A DNA stretch of 20,059 nucleotides from an uncultured Kineosporia sp. (GTDB taxonomy: Bacteria; Actinomycetota; Actinomycetes; Actinomycetales; Kineosporiaceae). The notes beneath the pieces were generated by a model, which made no database searches, was not told where the DNA came from, and saw only the letters and a list, made by a program, of their open reading frames with translations. Position numbers and translations under genes: made by a program. Within the stretch, counting starts at the first letter, position 1. Each line of letters opens with the position of its first letter. Below, piece by piece: positions 1 through 6,906 of this stretch. The stretch lies in assembly GCA_937859855.1 (NCBI GenBank), contig CALMAR010000215.1, positions 1 through 20,059 of the forward strand. Reading direction: 5' to 3'.

Positions 1-564
1 GTTCAGCACGGCGTCCATCATCGCTTCCCCCAGGTACGGATCTCGGCGTTCCCGCGGCGTGGAGAGCAGCGTCTGAATGGTTCCGGTTCCCGCGGCATGA
101 ATGAGGTCGGCAGCATGTGGCTCGGAGACCCGCAGCCGCCCGGCTAGCGCCAGCCGATGAATGCGCGTGGCCAGAACCTGGCGACCCCTGCGGGCGGCCG
201 CTGAGTTGAGCACGCGCTCGGGATCGCTCAGCAGTCGGAACAGGGCCGGGTTGGCGAGACCGAACTCGATCTGCTTTCGCCAGCTCGCCCGCAGGTCATC
301 GAGTGGGTCGACCTGCTCCGCCGTGGCCGCCGCCACGCCCTCGGCCTTGTCCGTGACGAACATGGCCATGACGTGCTCAGCTACCGCCTCGAGCAGACCA
401 TCCTTGTCGCCGAACAAGCGGTAAATGGTCGGCGCTTGGATTCCGGCACGCTCAGCGACCCTCCGAGTCGTCACTGCGCCTGGCCCATCCTCGCGCAGCA
501 TTCGCGCGGCAGCCTCCACAATCGCTGCGCGTGCGTCCGCCCGGGCCGTCACCACCTCAGCCAT
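1..564 (-). CDS. TetR family transcriptional regulator (partial, C-terminus beyond left edge)
   Basis: A continuous minus-strand reading frame from the ATG at 564-562 to the window edge gives 188 residues with no stop. Residues about 29-61 form a TetR helix-turn-helix: VTTRRVAERAGIQAPTIYR followed by LFGDKDGLLEAV. The rest is an alpha-helical ligand-binding domain typical of the family; the end is missing. No Shine-Dalgarno precedes the ATG, but a TATCGT box lies 6 nt upstream, so a leaderless transcript is likely. It is divergent from the NmrA/QorB-like gene at 649 and probably represses itself and that gene through the AGCAACTTGCT palindrome between them. The inducer is unknown. Confidence 0.9.
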   Translation of the reverse strand, partial: MAEVVTARADARAAIVEAAARMLREDGPGAVTTRRVAERAGIQAPTIYRLFGDKDGLLEAVAEHVMAMFVTDKAEGVAAATAEQVDPLDDLRASWRKQIEFGLANPALFRLLSDPERVLNSAAARRGRQVLATRIHRLALAGRLRVSEPHAADLIHAAGTGTIQTLLSTPRERRDPYLGEAMMDAVLN

Positions 565-570
565 GAATCA

Positions 571-576
571 ACGATA
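571..576 (-). promoter_or_regulatory. -10 box of leaderless tetR promoter
   Basis: On the minus strand TATCGT (TANNNT) is followed by 6 nt and then the ATG at 564. This is the same spacing as five other genes of this window that lack a Shine-Dalgarno. No good -35 hexamer is visible. Confidence 0.5.
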
Positions 577-578
577 AC

Positions 579-589
579 AGCAACTTGCT
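579..589. promoter_or_regulatory. Probable TetR operator palindrome
   Basis: AGCAA-C-TTGCT is a perfect inverted repeat around 584, with partial symmetry continuing outward (GATAnCA...TGnTATC). It sits just upstream of the -10 box of the tetR gene, in the divergent spacer. Assignment to this TetR is inferred from position. A second small dyad, GATGG-TTT-CCATC, lies at 593-605. Confidence 0.5.
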
Positions 590-648
590 ATCGATGGTTT
601 CCATCATTACAGTCGCGACGTTTCCGCTGATAACAGGAGAGTGAAGCA

Positions 649-1503
649 ATGATAATCGTGACCGGAGCGACCGGCGCCCTCAACGGCGCCACCGTCGGCC
701 ACTTACTCGCACGCTTGCCCGCAAGTGAGATCGCCGTGGCTGTACGCGACAGCTCAAAGGCCGGACGCTTCGCCAGCCAGGGCGTGCAGGTCCGGCGGGG
801 CGACTACGCCGATCCTGCCTCCATGCTGGCCGCCTTCTCCGGCGCCCAGCAGCTGCTTCTCGTGTCCTCCAACGACCCAGCCGCGGACGCGGTCAGCCTT
901 CACCGGGCGGCAGTTGATGCCGCCGTCGCCGCTGGCGTGGGGCGCATCCTGTACACCAGCCACCAGGGCGCCGCACCCGGCAACCCGTTCTTCCCCGGAC
1001 GAGACCACTTCGCCACCGAACAACTCCTGGCGGACTCCGGCCTCCCATGGACCTCACTGCGTAACGGGTTCTACGCGCACAGCCTGCAATGGCTCGCGGG
1101 CCCCTGGCAGCAGACAGAGGTAATGGCCGTTCCCGGCGACGGCCCCGTGTCCTGGACTGCCCGCGAGGACGCCGCCGAAGCAGCCGCCGTGATCCTCGCC
1201 TCTGACGGCGGCTACGACGGCCCGGCGACTATCACCGCACCCGCCGCCCCAACCTTCGAAGAGCTCGCCGAAACCGCCTCCAGGTTGTCCGGGCGGACCA
1301 TCCGGTTCCAGCTGATGGACGAGGAGGACTGGGTCGCCGCGCAGCTTCTGGCCGGACAGCCCGAACACATCACGCGCTTCCAGTTGGGCTTCTACCAGGC
1401 CGCCCGCGACGGCTATTTCGCCGGCGTCGATCCACTGCTCGGCGAACTACTTGGCCGCCAGCCGCTGAGCGCGCAGGACGCCCTACTAGCGCCTCCCCAG
1501 TAG
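649..1503 (+). CDS. NmrA/QorB-like NAD(P)-binding oxidoreductase
   Basis: 284 residues, full length for the atypical short-chain dehydrogenase group that includes NmrA and the quinone reductase QorB. The N-terminal Rossmann motif TGATGALNGATV (residues 5-16) binds the dinucleotide; it has one residue more between the second and third glycines than the textbook GxxGxxG. VRDSSKAGRF (about 32-41) contains basic residues expected to favour NADP(H), and LYTSHQGA (101-108) fits the family core. An AGGAGAG Shine-Dalgarno at 635-641 fixes the ATG at 649. It is divergent from the TetR gene, a common pairing in which the regulator controls the reductase. The substrate (quinone or other electrophile) cannot be read from the sequence. 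Confidence 0.85.
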   Translation: MIIVTGATGALNGATVGHLLARLPASEIAVAVRDSSKAGRFASQGVQVRRGDYADPASMLAAFSGAQQLLLVSSNDPAADAVSLHRAAVDAAVAAGVGRILYTSHQGAAPGNPFFPGRDHFATEQLLADSGLPWTSLRNGFYAHSLQWLAGPWQQTEVMAVPGDGPVSWTAREDAAEAAAVILASDGGYDGPATITAPAAPTFEELAETASRLSGRTIRFQLMDEEDWVAAQLLAGQPEHITRFQLGFYQAARDGYFAGVDPLLGELLGRQPLSAQDALLAPPQ

Positions 1504-1531
1504 TCCGTGACCACCCGACGGATATCTGCGT

Positions 1532-1567
1532 GTCCACAAAATGAGACGTTGATATCGTATCGTGGAC
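1532..1567. promoter_or_regulatory. Inverted repeat upstream of the pca operon (candidate operator)
   Basis: GTCCAC at 1532-1537 and GTGGAC at 1562-1567 form a dyad with a 24-nt spacer directly upstream of the first gene of the protocatechuate operon. GATATC occurs at 1521-1526 and again at 1551-1556, 30 bases apart. No dedicated pca regulator (IclR or LysR type) is encoded in the window, so the binding protein is unknown. Confidence 0.35.
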
Positions 1568-1574
1568 GGCGGAT

Positions 1575-1580
1575 TAGGGT
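1575..1580 (+). promoter_or_regulatory. -10 box, probable leaderless promoter of MFS-pca operon
   Basis: TAGGGT (TANNNT) is followed by exactly 6 nt and the GTG start at 1587. The AGGG inside it could alternatively act as a weak ribosome binding site, so this is the least certain of the six such sites. Confidence 0.4.
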
Positions 1581-1586
1581 GCGAGA

Positions 1587-2801
1587 GTGACCACCGGCCC
1601 GGATGCCCGCCGCTGGGTGGTGCTGGCGAGCGGAATGGCCGGACTGATCGCCGCCTGTGCCTTCCAGTACGGGCTGCCGTTCCTGATCCCGGCGTTCCGG
1701 GCCTCAGGGCTCAGCCTGACCCAGGCCAGCGCCATGGTCTCGGCTCCGGTCCTGGGCCTGCTGTGCGCGCTGGTGCTCTGGGGTGCGCTAGCCGACCGGT
1801 TCGGAGAGCGCTGGGTGCTGACCGGCGGTCTGGCCGGGGCAGCTGCGGCGCTCAGCGTGGCTGCGGTGGTCAGCGAACGGCCGGCGCTGCTCGCGCCGGT
1901 GCTGTTCCTGGCCGGTGCCTGTGCGGCGTGCGTCCACGTGGCCAGCGGCCGGCTGATCCTCGGCTGGTTCCCGGTCTCTGAACGAGGCGTGGCGATGGGC
2001 CTGCGTCAGACCGGCCAGCCCCTCGGAGTGGGATTGGCCGCGCTGACTCTGCCGCATTTCGCCGCCCCCGGGTCCGCGCGAGCGATCTGGTTCCTGGCCG
2101 GGTCGTGCGCGCTGGCCGCCGTCGTCGTCGCTCTCGGAGTGCGGGACGTCCATCGCGACCCTAGCCACGTCGCCGCCGCGCGATCCCCCTACCGCGGCAA
2201 CTACCTCTGGCGGGTGCACGCGGCCGCAGCGCTGATGGTGATTCCCCAGTTCGGCGTCGCGGCCTTCGCCTTCGACTACCTGACCACCCGCCAGGGCTGG
2301 AGCGCGGGATCCGCCGGACCGCTGCTGGCCGGCGCGCAGGTAGCAGGAGCCGGCTCACGGTTGTTCGCGGGATGGTGGTCCGATCGGGCCGGGTCACGCC
2401 TGCGCCCGATGCGCACGCTGTGCCTGGGCACCACCGCCGTGCTGGTGGTGCTGGCGGCCAGCGCGTTCGGCGGCTGGAGGCGGGACGCGGCCGCGGTGGC
2501 GGCCGCCAGCGCAATCACGGTCAGCTCCAACGGCCTGTCGTTCACCGCCGTGGCCGAACGTGCGGGACAGGCCTGGGCCGGGCGTGCCCTGGGAATCCAC
2601 AACACCGGCCAGAACCTCACCGCCGCGCTGACCGCCCCCGTGCTGGCCGCGGTGATCACGGCGACCGGGGCTGGCTCGTCTGGTCACGGTTACGCGATCG
2701 GCTTCACCAGCCTGGTGGCCTTTCCACTGCTCGCCTGGGCCTGTCTGCCGGTGCAGGCAGAGCAGGCGGCCACTCGCTATCACGTCGCCGGCGGGCGATA
2801 G
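1587..2801 (+). CDS. MFS transporter, probable aromatic acid uptake
   Basis: 404 residues, about 12 hydrophobic segments, normal length for the major facilitator superfamily. The signature loop 2-3 motif is seen as GALADRFGERWVL (residues 66-78), and a related AGWWSDRAG occurs at the start of the second half, as expected from the internal duplication of MFS proteins. The GTG at 1587 is chosen because the hydrophobic core starts about ten residues later and a TAGGGT box lies 6 nt upstream. It is the first gene of the pca operon, 45 nt before pcaH, so import of protocatechuate or a precursor such as 4-hydroxybenzoate is a reasonable inference. The sequence does not prove the substrate. Confidence 0.85.
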   Translation: MTTGPDARRWVVLASGMAGLIAACAFQYGLPFLIPAFRASGLSLTQASAMVSAPVLGLLCALVLWGALADRFGERWVLTGGLAGAAAALSVAAVVSERPALLAPVLFLAGACAACVHVASGRLILGWFPVSERGVAMGLRQTGQPLGVGLAALTLPHFAAPGSARAIWFLAGSCALAAVVVALGVRDVHRDPSHVAAARSPYRGNYLWRVHAAAALMVIPQFGVAAFAFDYLTTRQGWSAGSAGPLLAGAQVAGAGSRLFAGWWSDRAGSRLRPMRTLCLGTTAVLVVLAASAFGGWRRDAAAVAAASAITVSSNGLSFTAVAERAGQAWAGRALGIHNTGQNLTAALTAPVLAAVITATGAGSSGHGYAIGFTSLVAFPLLAWACLPVQAEQAATRYHVAGGR

Positions 2802-2846
2802 TTTGTTTCCGCGCACCCCTGCGACCGCCGCTGAGGTTCTGACTTG

Positions 2847-3638
2847 ATGAGTAGTGCACGCGAACCAGCTGCGGGCATCGGCAGGCCGGCTGTTGAGCCG
2901 CCGACCCAGGAGCAGATCAGCGCCGAGATCGCTGCGGCTGGGACCGGCGCGGCCAGGCTTGGTCCGCAGCCCCACCTGGACTACGCGCCCTACCGCAGCA
3001 CCGCCCTGCGGCACCCGACGGCGCCGCCGGTCGCGGTCGACCCGGAGGGCGTCGAGCTCTGGGCGCCGGTATTCGGTCACCAGGACGCCGGCGCCCAGGA
3101 CTCCGATCTGACGATTCAGCATCGCGGCCAGCCGCTGGGCGAACGCATGATCGTCACCGGGCGAGTGCTCGACGGCGGCGGGCGCCCGGTCGCCAACCAG
3201 TTGGTCGAGATATGGCAGGCCAATGCAGCCGGTCGCTATATCCACCAGCGCGATCAGCATCCGGCACCACTGGACCCGAACTTCACCGGCACCGGGCGCA
3301 CGCTGACCGACGCCGAGGGCCGCTACCAGTTCACGACGATCAAGCCCGGGCCGTATCCGTGGCGCAATCACCGCAACGCCTGGCGACCCGCACACATCCA
3401 CTTCTCGTTGTTCGGCACAGATTTCACCCAGCGGTTGATCACGCAGATGTACTTCCCAGGCGACCCGTTGTTCGCCCTCGACCCGATCTACCAGTCCATA
3501 ACCGACCCGGAGGCGCGCGCGCGGCTGGTCGCGACCTACGACCATTCGGTCACCCGTGAGGAGTGGTCCACCGGCTACCGCTGGGACATCGTGCTGACCG
3601 GCGAAGGCCGGACGGTGTTCGAGGAGGACCCGCGATGA
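2847..3638 (+). CDS. pcaH: Protocatechuate 3,4-dioxygenase beta subunit
   Basis: 263 residues from the ATG at 2847 (GAGG at 2833-2836). A TTG one codon upstream is possible but less likely. The protein is the iron-bearing subunit that opens protocatechuate between the two hydroxyls to 3-carboxy-cis,cis-muconate. The intradiol dioxygenase N-terminal helix region (LDYAPYRSTALRHP) is followed by the catalytic beta-sandwich. The four expected Fe(III) ligands are present: Tyr131 (GRYIHQ), Tyr170 (KPGPYPWRN), His183 and His185 (PAHIHFSLFG). It overlaps pcaG by 4 bases (ATGA), so the two subunits are probably translated together in equal amounts. Nothing in it suggests damage. Confidence 0.96.
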   Translation: MSSAREPAAGIGRPAVEPPTQEQISAEIAAAGTGAARLGPQPHLDYAPYRSTALRHPTAPPVAVDPEGVELWAPVFGHQDAGAQDSDLTIQHRGQPLGERMIVTGRVLDGGGRPVANQLVEIWQANAAGRYIHQRDQHPAPLDPNFTGTGRTLTDAEGRYQFTTIKPGPYPWRNHRNAWRPAHIHFSLFGTDFTQRLITQMYFPGDPLFALDPIYQSITDPEARARLVATYDHSVTREEWSTGYRWDIVLTGEGRTVFEEDPR

Positions 3639-4201
3639 CTGCGCTGAATCCCACTCCAGGACAGACGGCCGGCCCGTTCTTCGGTTACGCGTTGCCATAC
3701 CCCGGCGGACCTGAGCTGGTGCCGCCGGGAAGGGCGGACGCGATCCGGGTGACCGGCCAGGTGCTCGACGGCGCCGGCCAGCCCGTGCCTGACGCGTTGC
3801 TCGAACTGTGGCAGGCCGGCCCCGATGGTGAAGTGCCTCAAGTATCGGGATCGTTCCGCCGGGACGGATGGACGTTCACCGGCTGGGGCCGTGCGGCCAC
3901 CGACGCGGACGGCAGGTACACGTTCAGCACGCTTCGACCTGGCCCGACCGCGACTGGGGGAGCGCCGTTCTTCGCGCTGGCCCTGTTCGCGCGAGGGCTG
4001 CTCGACCGGCTATTGACGCGCATCTACCTGCCTGAGGACACCGCGGCCCACGAACTGGACCCGCTGCTGTCATCACTTCCGCTTGAACGACGGAGCACAC
4101 TCATCGCCGCCGCGGGACCTGGCGGGTATCGCTTCGACATCGTTCTCCAGGGGGCAGCACAGACCGTCTTCCTGCAGCACACCGCGACCGCCCGCCCGTG
4201 A
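3635..4201 (+). CDS. pcaG: Protocatechuate 3,4-dioxygenase alpha subunit
   Basis: 188 residues from the ATG that overlaps the pcaH stop (ATGA at 3635-3638). Family features include PTPGQTAGPFFGYALPY near the N-terminus, the shared intradiol segment VTGQVLDGAGQPVPDALLELWQA, and RFDIVLQG near the C-terminus. As in other alpha subunits the iron-ligand His/Tyr set of PcaH is absent, since this subunit shapes the active site without binding iron. Length is normal. It is followed by pcaB with another 4-base overlap (GTGA at 4198-4201). Confidence 0.95.
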   Translation: MTALNPTPGQTAGPFFGYALPYPGGPELVPPGRADAIRVTGQVLDGAGQPVPDALLELWQAGPDGEVPQVSGSFRRDGWTFTGWGRAATDADGRYTFSTLRPGPTATGGAPFFALALFARGLLDRLLTRIYLPEDTAAHELDPLLSSLPLERRSTLIAAAGPGGYRFDIVLQGAAQTVFLQHTATARP

Positions 4202-5409
4202 GCGGACTGTACTGGCCAGGTGACGAGCGGGCGGGCGAAACCTTCACCGGCGCAGCCCTGGTCCACGCGATGATCGCCGTCGAAGCGGCCTGGCTGCACG
4301 CGCTGGCCGAGCACGACATCGCTCCTTCACCGCCGGTGCGGGACCCTCTGGCTGGCCTCGAGCCAGCAGCCGGGGACCTCGTCGCTCTCAGTGCCGTCGC
4401 TGAGGACGCCGGAAACCCAGTGGCGGGATTCGTTACCTGGCTGCGCGCGAAAATCCATGATTCCGAGACTTCGCGCTGGCTGCATCGGGGACTCACCAGC
4501 CAGGACGTCCTCGACACCGCCGTCATGGTCCAGGCGAAGCAGCTGGTGGCGGATCTTCGCACAGAGGTGGTCCAGCAGGTGGGGTCGCTCACCGCACATG
4601 CGCAGGATCACCGGCACACGGACATGATCGGGCGCACCCTGACCCAGCCAGCTGTCCCGATCACCTTCGGCGGCAAGGTCGCATCGTGGCTCCAGGGGCT
4701 TCTCGACGCTGCCGACGACCTAGACAAATTAAAATTACCAGCTCACATAATCATAAAAAAAATTAACCGTTCCGGTGTGATCGCGCTCGGAGGTGACCCG
4801 TCCGCGCTCGCGGGAACCGCGGCCGGGCGGCTGGGTCTGCTCGCTAGCCCGCCCTGGCACACCGCCCGCGCACCGATCACGCGACTCGGCACGGCGCTCA
4901 CGGCCTACACCTCCTCGTGCGGGCGCATCGCCAACGACGTGCTCACCCTGTCCCGCCCGGAAATCGGCGAGCTGGCCGAGCCGTCAGCGCCGGGCCGGGG
5001 CGGATCATCTGCCATGCCGCAGAAGGTGAATCCGGTCCTGTCGATGCTCATTCGCCGGGCTGCGCTCGCCGCCCCCGCCTACTCCTCGTTGCTGCACCTT
5101 GCGGCCGCCGACATGAGCGACGAGCGGGCGGCCGGTGCCTGGCAGCTGGAATGGGAACCACTCCGTCTGCTCGCACGCCATACGCTGACCGCCGCCCGGC
5201 ACACCAGCGAACTGCTGGCCGGCCTGCGGGTGAAGCCGCAGGAGATGGCCGCAACTCTGGACACTTTCCGCGACGACGTGTCGGGCGAATACCGATCCCT
5301 GGCGCCGATGGCTGATCGGCCGGCGACCAAACCGCACGGCGACGACTCCGCCCTCATCGACTCCGCGCTCGACCGGGCACGCAGGTGGCGGGCCAAGGGC
5401 CAAGCATGA
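4198..5409 (+). CDS. pcaB: 3-carboxy-cis,cis-muconate cycloisomerase (with anomalous internal patch)
   Basis: 403 residues from the GTG overlapping the pcaG stop. It belongs to the fumarase/aspartase superfamily and lactonises 3-carboxymuconate to 4-carboxymuconolactone. Seen: HRGLTSQDVLDTA (96-108, superfamily region with the conserved Thr-Ser) and the signature GSSAMPQKVNP (269-279), which carries the catalytic serine loop. The frame is open throughout. Odd: residues 176-195 are encoded by very A/T-rich DNA with rare codons (two TTA, two ATA, four AAA) and read HIIIKKINRSGVI where relatives have a glycine-rich GGAAGT-type motif. Loss of that motif could impair activity. It overlaps the next gene by ATGA. 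Confidence 0.9.
   Translation: MSGLYWPGDERAGETFTGAALVHAMIAVEAAWLHALAEHDIAPSPPVRDPLAGLEPAAGDLVALSAVAEDAGNPVAGFVTWLRAKIHDSETSRWLHRGLTSQDVLDTAVMVQAKQLVADLRTEVVQQVGSLTAHAQDHRHTDMIGRTLTQPAVPITFGGKVASWLQGLLDAADDLDKLKLPAHIIIKKINRSGVIALGGDPSALAGTAAGRLGLLASPPWHTARAPITRLGTALTAYTSSCGRIANDVLTLSRPEIGELAEPSAPGRGGSSAMPQKVNPVLSMLIRRAALAAPAYSSLLHLAAADMSDERAAGAWQLEWEPLRLLARHTLTAARHTSELLAGLRVKPQEMAATLDTFRDDVSGEYRSLAPMADRPATKPHGDDSALIDSALDRARRWRAKGQA
4724..4767 (+). other. A/T-rich patch inside pcaB replacing a conserved motif
   Basis: Between 4726 and 4766 only 7 of 41 bases are G or C, while the flanking gene is strongly G/C-rich. It includes an 8-A run at 4755-4762. The reading frame is kept. The flanking codons return at once to high-GC usage. 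Possible origins are a small filler insertion at a repaired break, a conversion from foreign DNA, or a local assembly error. Confidence 0.85.
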
Positions 5410-6584
5410 ACAACCTCGCACTCACCCTCGTCCGGCTCACACCCAGCAACCAGCGACTGCCGCTCCTGGTTCTCGGACCATCGCTCGGAACCTCGGCCAG
5501 AGCCCTTTGGGGACGCTGCGCCGCACTCCTCGAGGACAGATTCGAAATCGCCGGATGGGAACTACCTGGACATGGGCAAGGCCGGCCTGCAACCTCAGCC
5601 TTCACGGTCGAAGACCTCGCGGACAGTGTCATCGCTGTCGTGCAGCCGCTGCTCACTGGCCGCCTCACATTCCATTACGCGGGCGACTCGATCGGCGGCG
5701 CGGTCGGACTGGCGCTGCTGGTGCACCATTCAGACCGGATCGAGGCAGCGACACTGGCATGCACCGGAGCACGTATTGGGACCTCCGACGGCTGGCGCGA
5801 ACGAGCGGCGGCAGTCCGGGCGCACGGAACATCGGTCATGCTCGAAAGCTCCGCGCAGCGGTGGTTCGGCCCTGGGTTCGTCGATCGGGAACCAGAAGCC
5901 GCCACGCAACTGCTGGACGCCCTGCGGCACACCGACTCCGAGAGCTACGCCCTGACCTGCGAGGCGCTGGCCGGCTTCGACGCCACAGACCAGCTGCCCT
6001 TGATCTCCCCTCGTCTGACGCTCATCGCCGGCAGCCACGACGAATCCACCCCGCCGGCGGGCCTGCAGGCGATCGCCGCCACCGTCCGGTCAGCCCAACT
6101 GATCGTGCTCGACGGAGTCGCTCATCTTGCTCCGATCGAGAACCCTCAGGCGACAGCTGACGCCGTCGCCGCTGCCATCCGTCCGGACGGCAATCAGCGC
6201 ACCGTCGCTGAAGTCGACGCCGGCGGCATGGCCGTACGGCGAGCGGTGACGGGAAACGCATGGGTCGAGCGTGCCATCGCGGACACGACCGAGTTCACTG
6301 CCGACTTCCAGCAGTTCATCACCCGATATGCCTGGGGCACCGTGTGGACCCGGCCAGGTCTCGATCGGCGCAGCCGCTCCATGATCACGATCACAGCGCT
6401 CATCGCCCGCGGTCACCACGAAGAGCTGGCCATGCACATTCGAGCCGCTCTCACCAATGGGCTGAGCCGCGAGGAGATCAAGGAGGTCCTGATCCACTCG
6501 GCCATCTACTGCGGCGTTCCCGCCGCCAACGCCGCCTTCCGCGTCGCCCAGACCGTCTTCGACGACATCGACCACGGCGGCTGA
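5406..6584 (+). CDS. pcaL: PcaL: fused 3-oxoadipate enol-lactonase and 4-carboxymuconolactone decarboxylase
   Basis: 392 residues from the ATG that overlaps the pcaB stop (an in-frame start at 5385 would only add seven residues). Residues about 1-260 are an alpha/beta hydrolase with nucleophile Ser95 in GDSIGG, acid Asp212 (GSHDESTPP) and His240 (DGVAHLAP): the enol-lactone hydrolase PcaD. Residues about 275-390 are a carboxymuconolactone decarboxylase domain (PcaC), seen as FITRYAWGTVWTRPGLD, RGHHEELAMHIRAAL and the YCGVPAANAAF end. The fusion is known from actinobacteria such as Rhodococcus. It converts carboxymuconolactone to beta-ketoadipate in two steps. A 60-nt gap separates it from the pcaF remnant. 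Confidence 0.95.
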   Translation: MNNLALTLVRLTPSNQRLPLLVLGPSLGTSARALWGRCAALLEDRFEIAGWELPGHGQGRPATSAFTVEDLADSVIAVVQPLLTGRLTFHYAGDSIGGAVGLALLVHHSDRIEAATLACTGARIGTSDGWRERAAAVRAHGTSVMLESSAQRWFGPGFVDREPEAATQLLDALRHTDSESYALTCEALAGFDATDQLPLISPRLTLIAGSHDESTPPAGLQAIAATVRSAQLIVLDGVAHLAPIENPQATADAVAAAIRPDGNQRTVAEVDAGGMAVRRAVTGNAWVERAIADTTEFTADFQQFITRYAWGTVWTRPGLDRRSRSMITITALIARGHHEELAMHIRAALTNGLSREEIKEVLIHSAIYCGVPAANAAFRVAQTVFDDIDHGG

Positions 6585-6644
6585 GCCATTACCAGCCGCA
6601 CCGCGACCTGGCTGTCTGACCGAGCTGCCTGCAAGGAGGCTCTG

Positions 6645-6875
6645 ATGGTCTCCGCCTTCGTCTACGACGCCGTCCGAACCCGTTCGGCGATTCAACGGCG
6701 CCGCAGGGCTAGGGGTGGCGCCCGATGACCTTGCCGCGGCGGTTCTGGTTCCGGCATCGGACGGCCCCGAACAAGCCGGCCGGTATCTTGCACCGCGACA
6801 GGCTGCGCTGGGGTCACCGCGATCTGCATCGACGCCGGTCAGGGCCTGGCCATCGTCCTGGAGAACGTGTCATGA
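6645..6875 (+). pseudogene. pcaF: pcaF (beta-ketoadipyl-CoA thiolase) remnant, internally deleted
   Basis: A perfect AAGGAGG (6633-6639) precedes an ATG that starts MVSAFVYDAVRT, the thiolase N-terminus. The next codons continue as PFG, then FNGAAGLGVAPDDLAAAVL, only if the frame is shifted twice (around 6681 and 6689), each compatible with loss of one C from a C run. After about 6750 the homology jumps to the C-terminal end, VTAICIDAGQGLAIVLENV, ending at TGA 6873-6875 in yet another frame. About 230 bases remain of a gene near 1,200, with the catalytic Cys and the central domains missing. As it stands translation would stop after 27 residues. The stop still overlaps a downstream ATG as in a coupled operon. 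Confidence 0.88.
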
Positions 6876-6906
6876 GTAAGTGTCATGAGTGACTGTCATG
6901 AGTAAG
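6868..6906 (+). repeat. Three tandem copies of a 13-bp unit at the pcaF'/pcaI junction
   Basis: Units 6868-6880, 6881-6893 and 6894-6906 each begin TGTCATGAGT; units 1 and 3 are identical and unit 2 differs at two bases. Each contains an ATG in a different frame. The first two ATGs open six-codon frames that stop within the next unit (MSKCHE and MSDCHE); the third opens pcaI. Confidence 0.95.

Noticed and set aside
2844..2846. TTG start of pcaH
   Set aside because: The ATG in the next codon has better spacing from GAGG and is the usual choice.
2394..3698. Long open minus-strand frame opposite the MFS end and pcaH
   Set aside because: Antisense shadow of genes with complete motifs; its translation resembles no protein family and it has no start signal.
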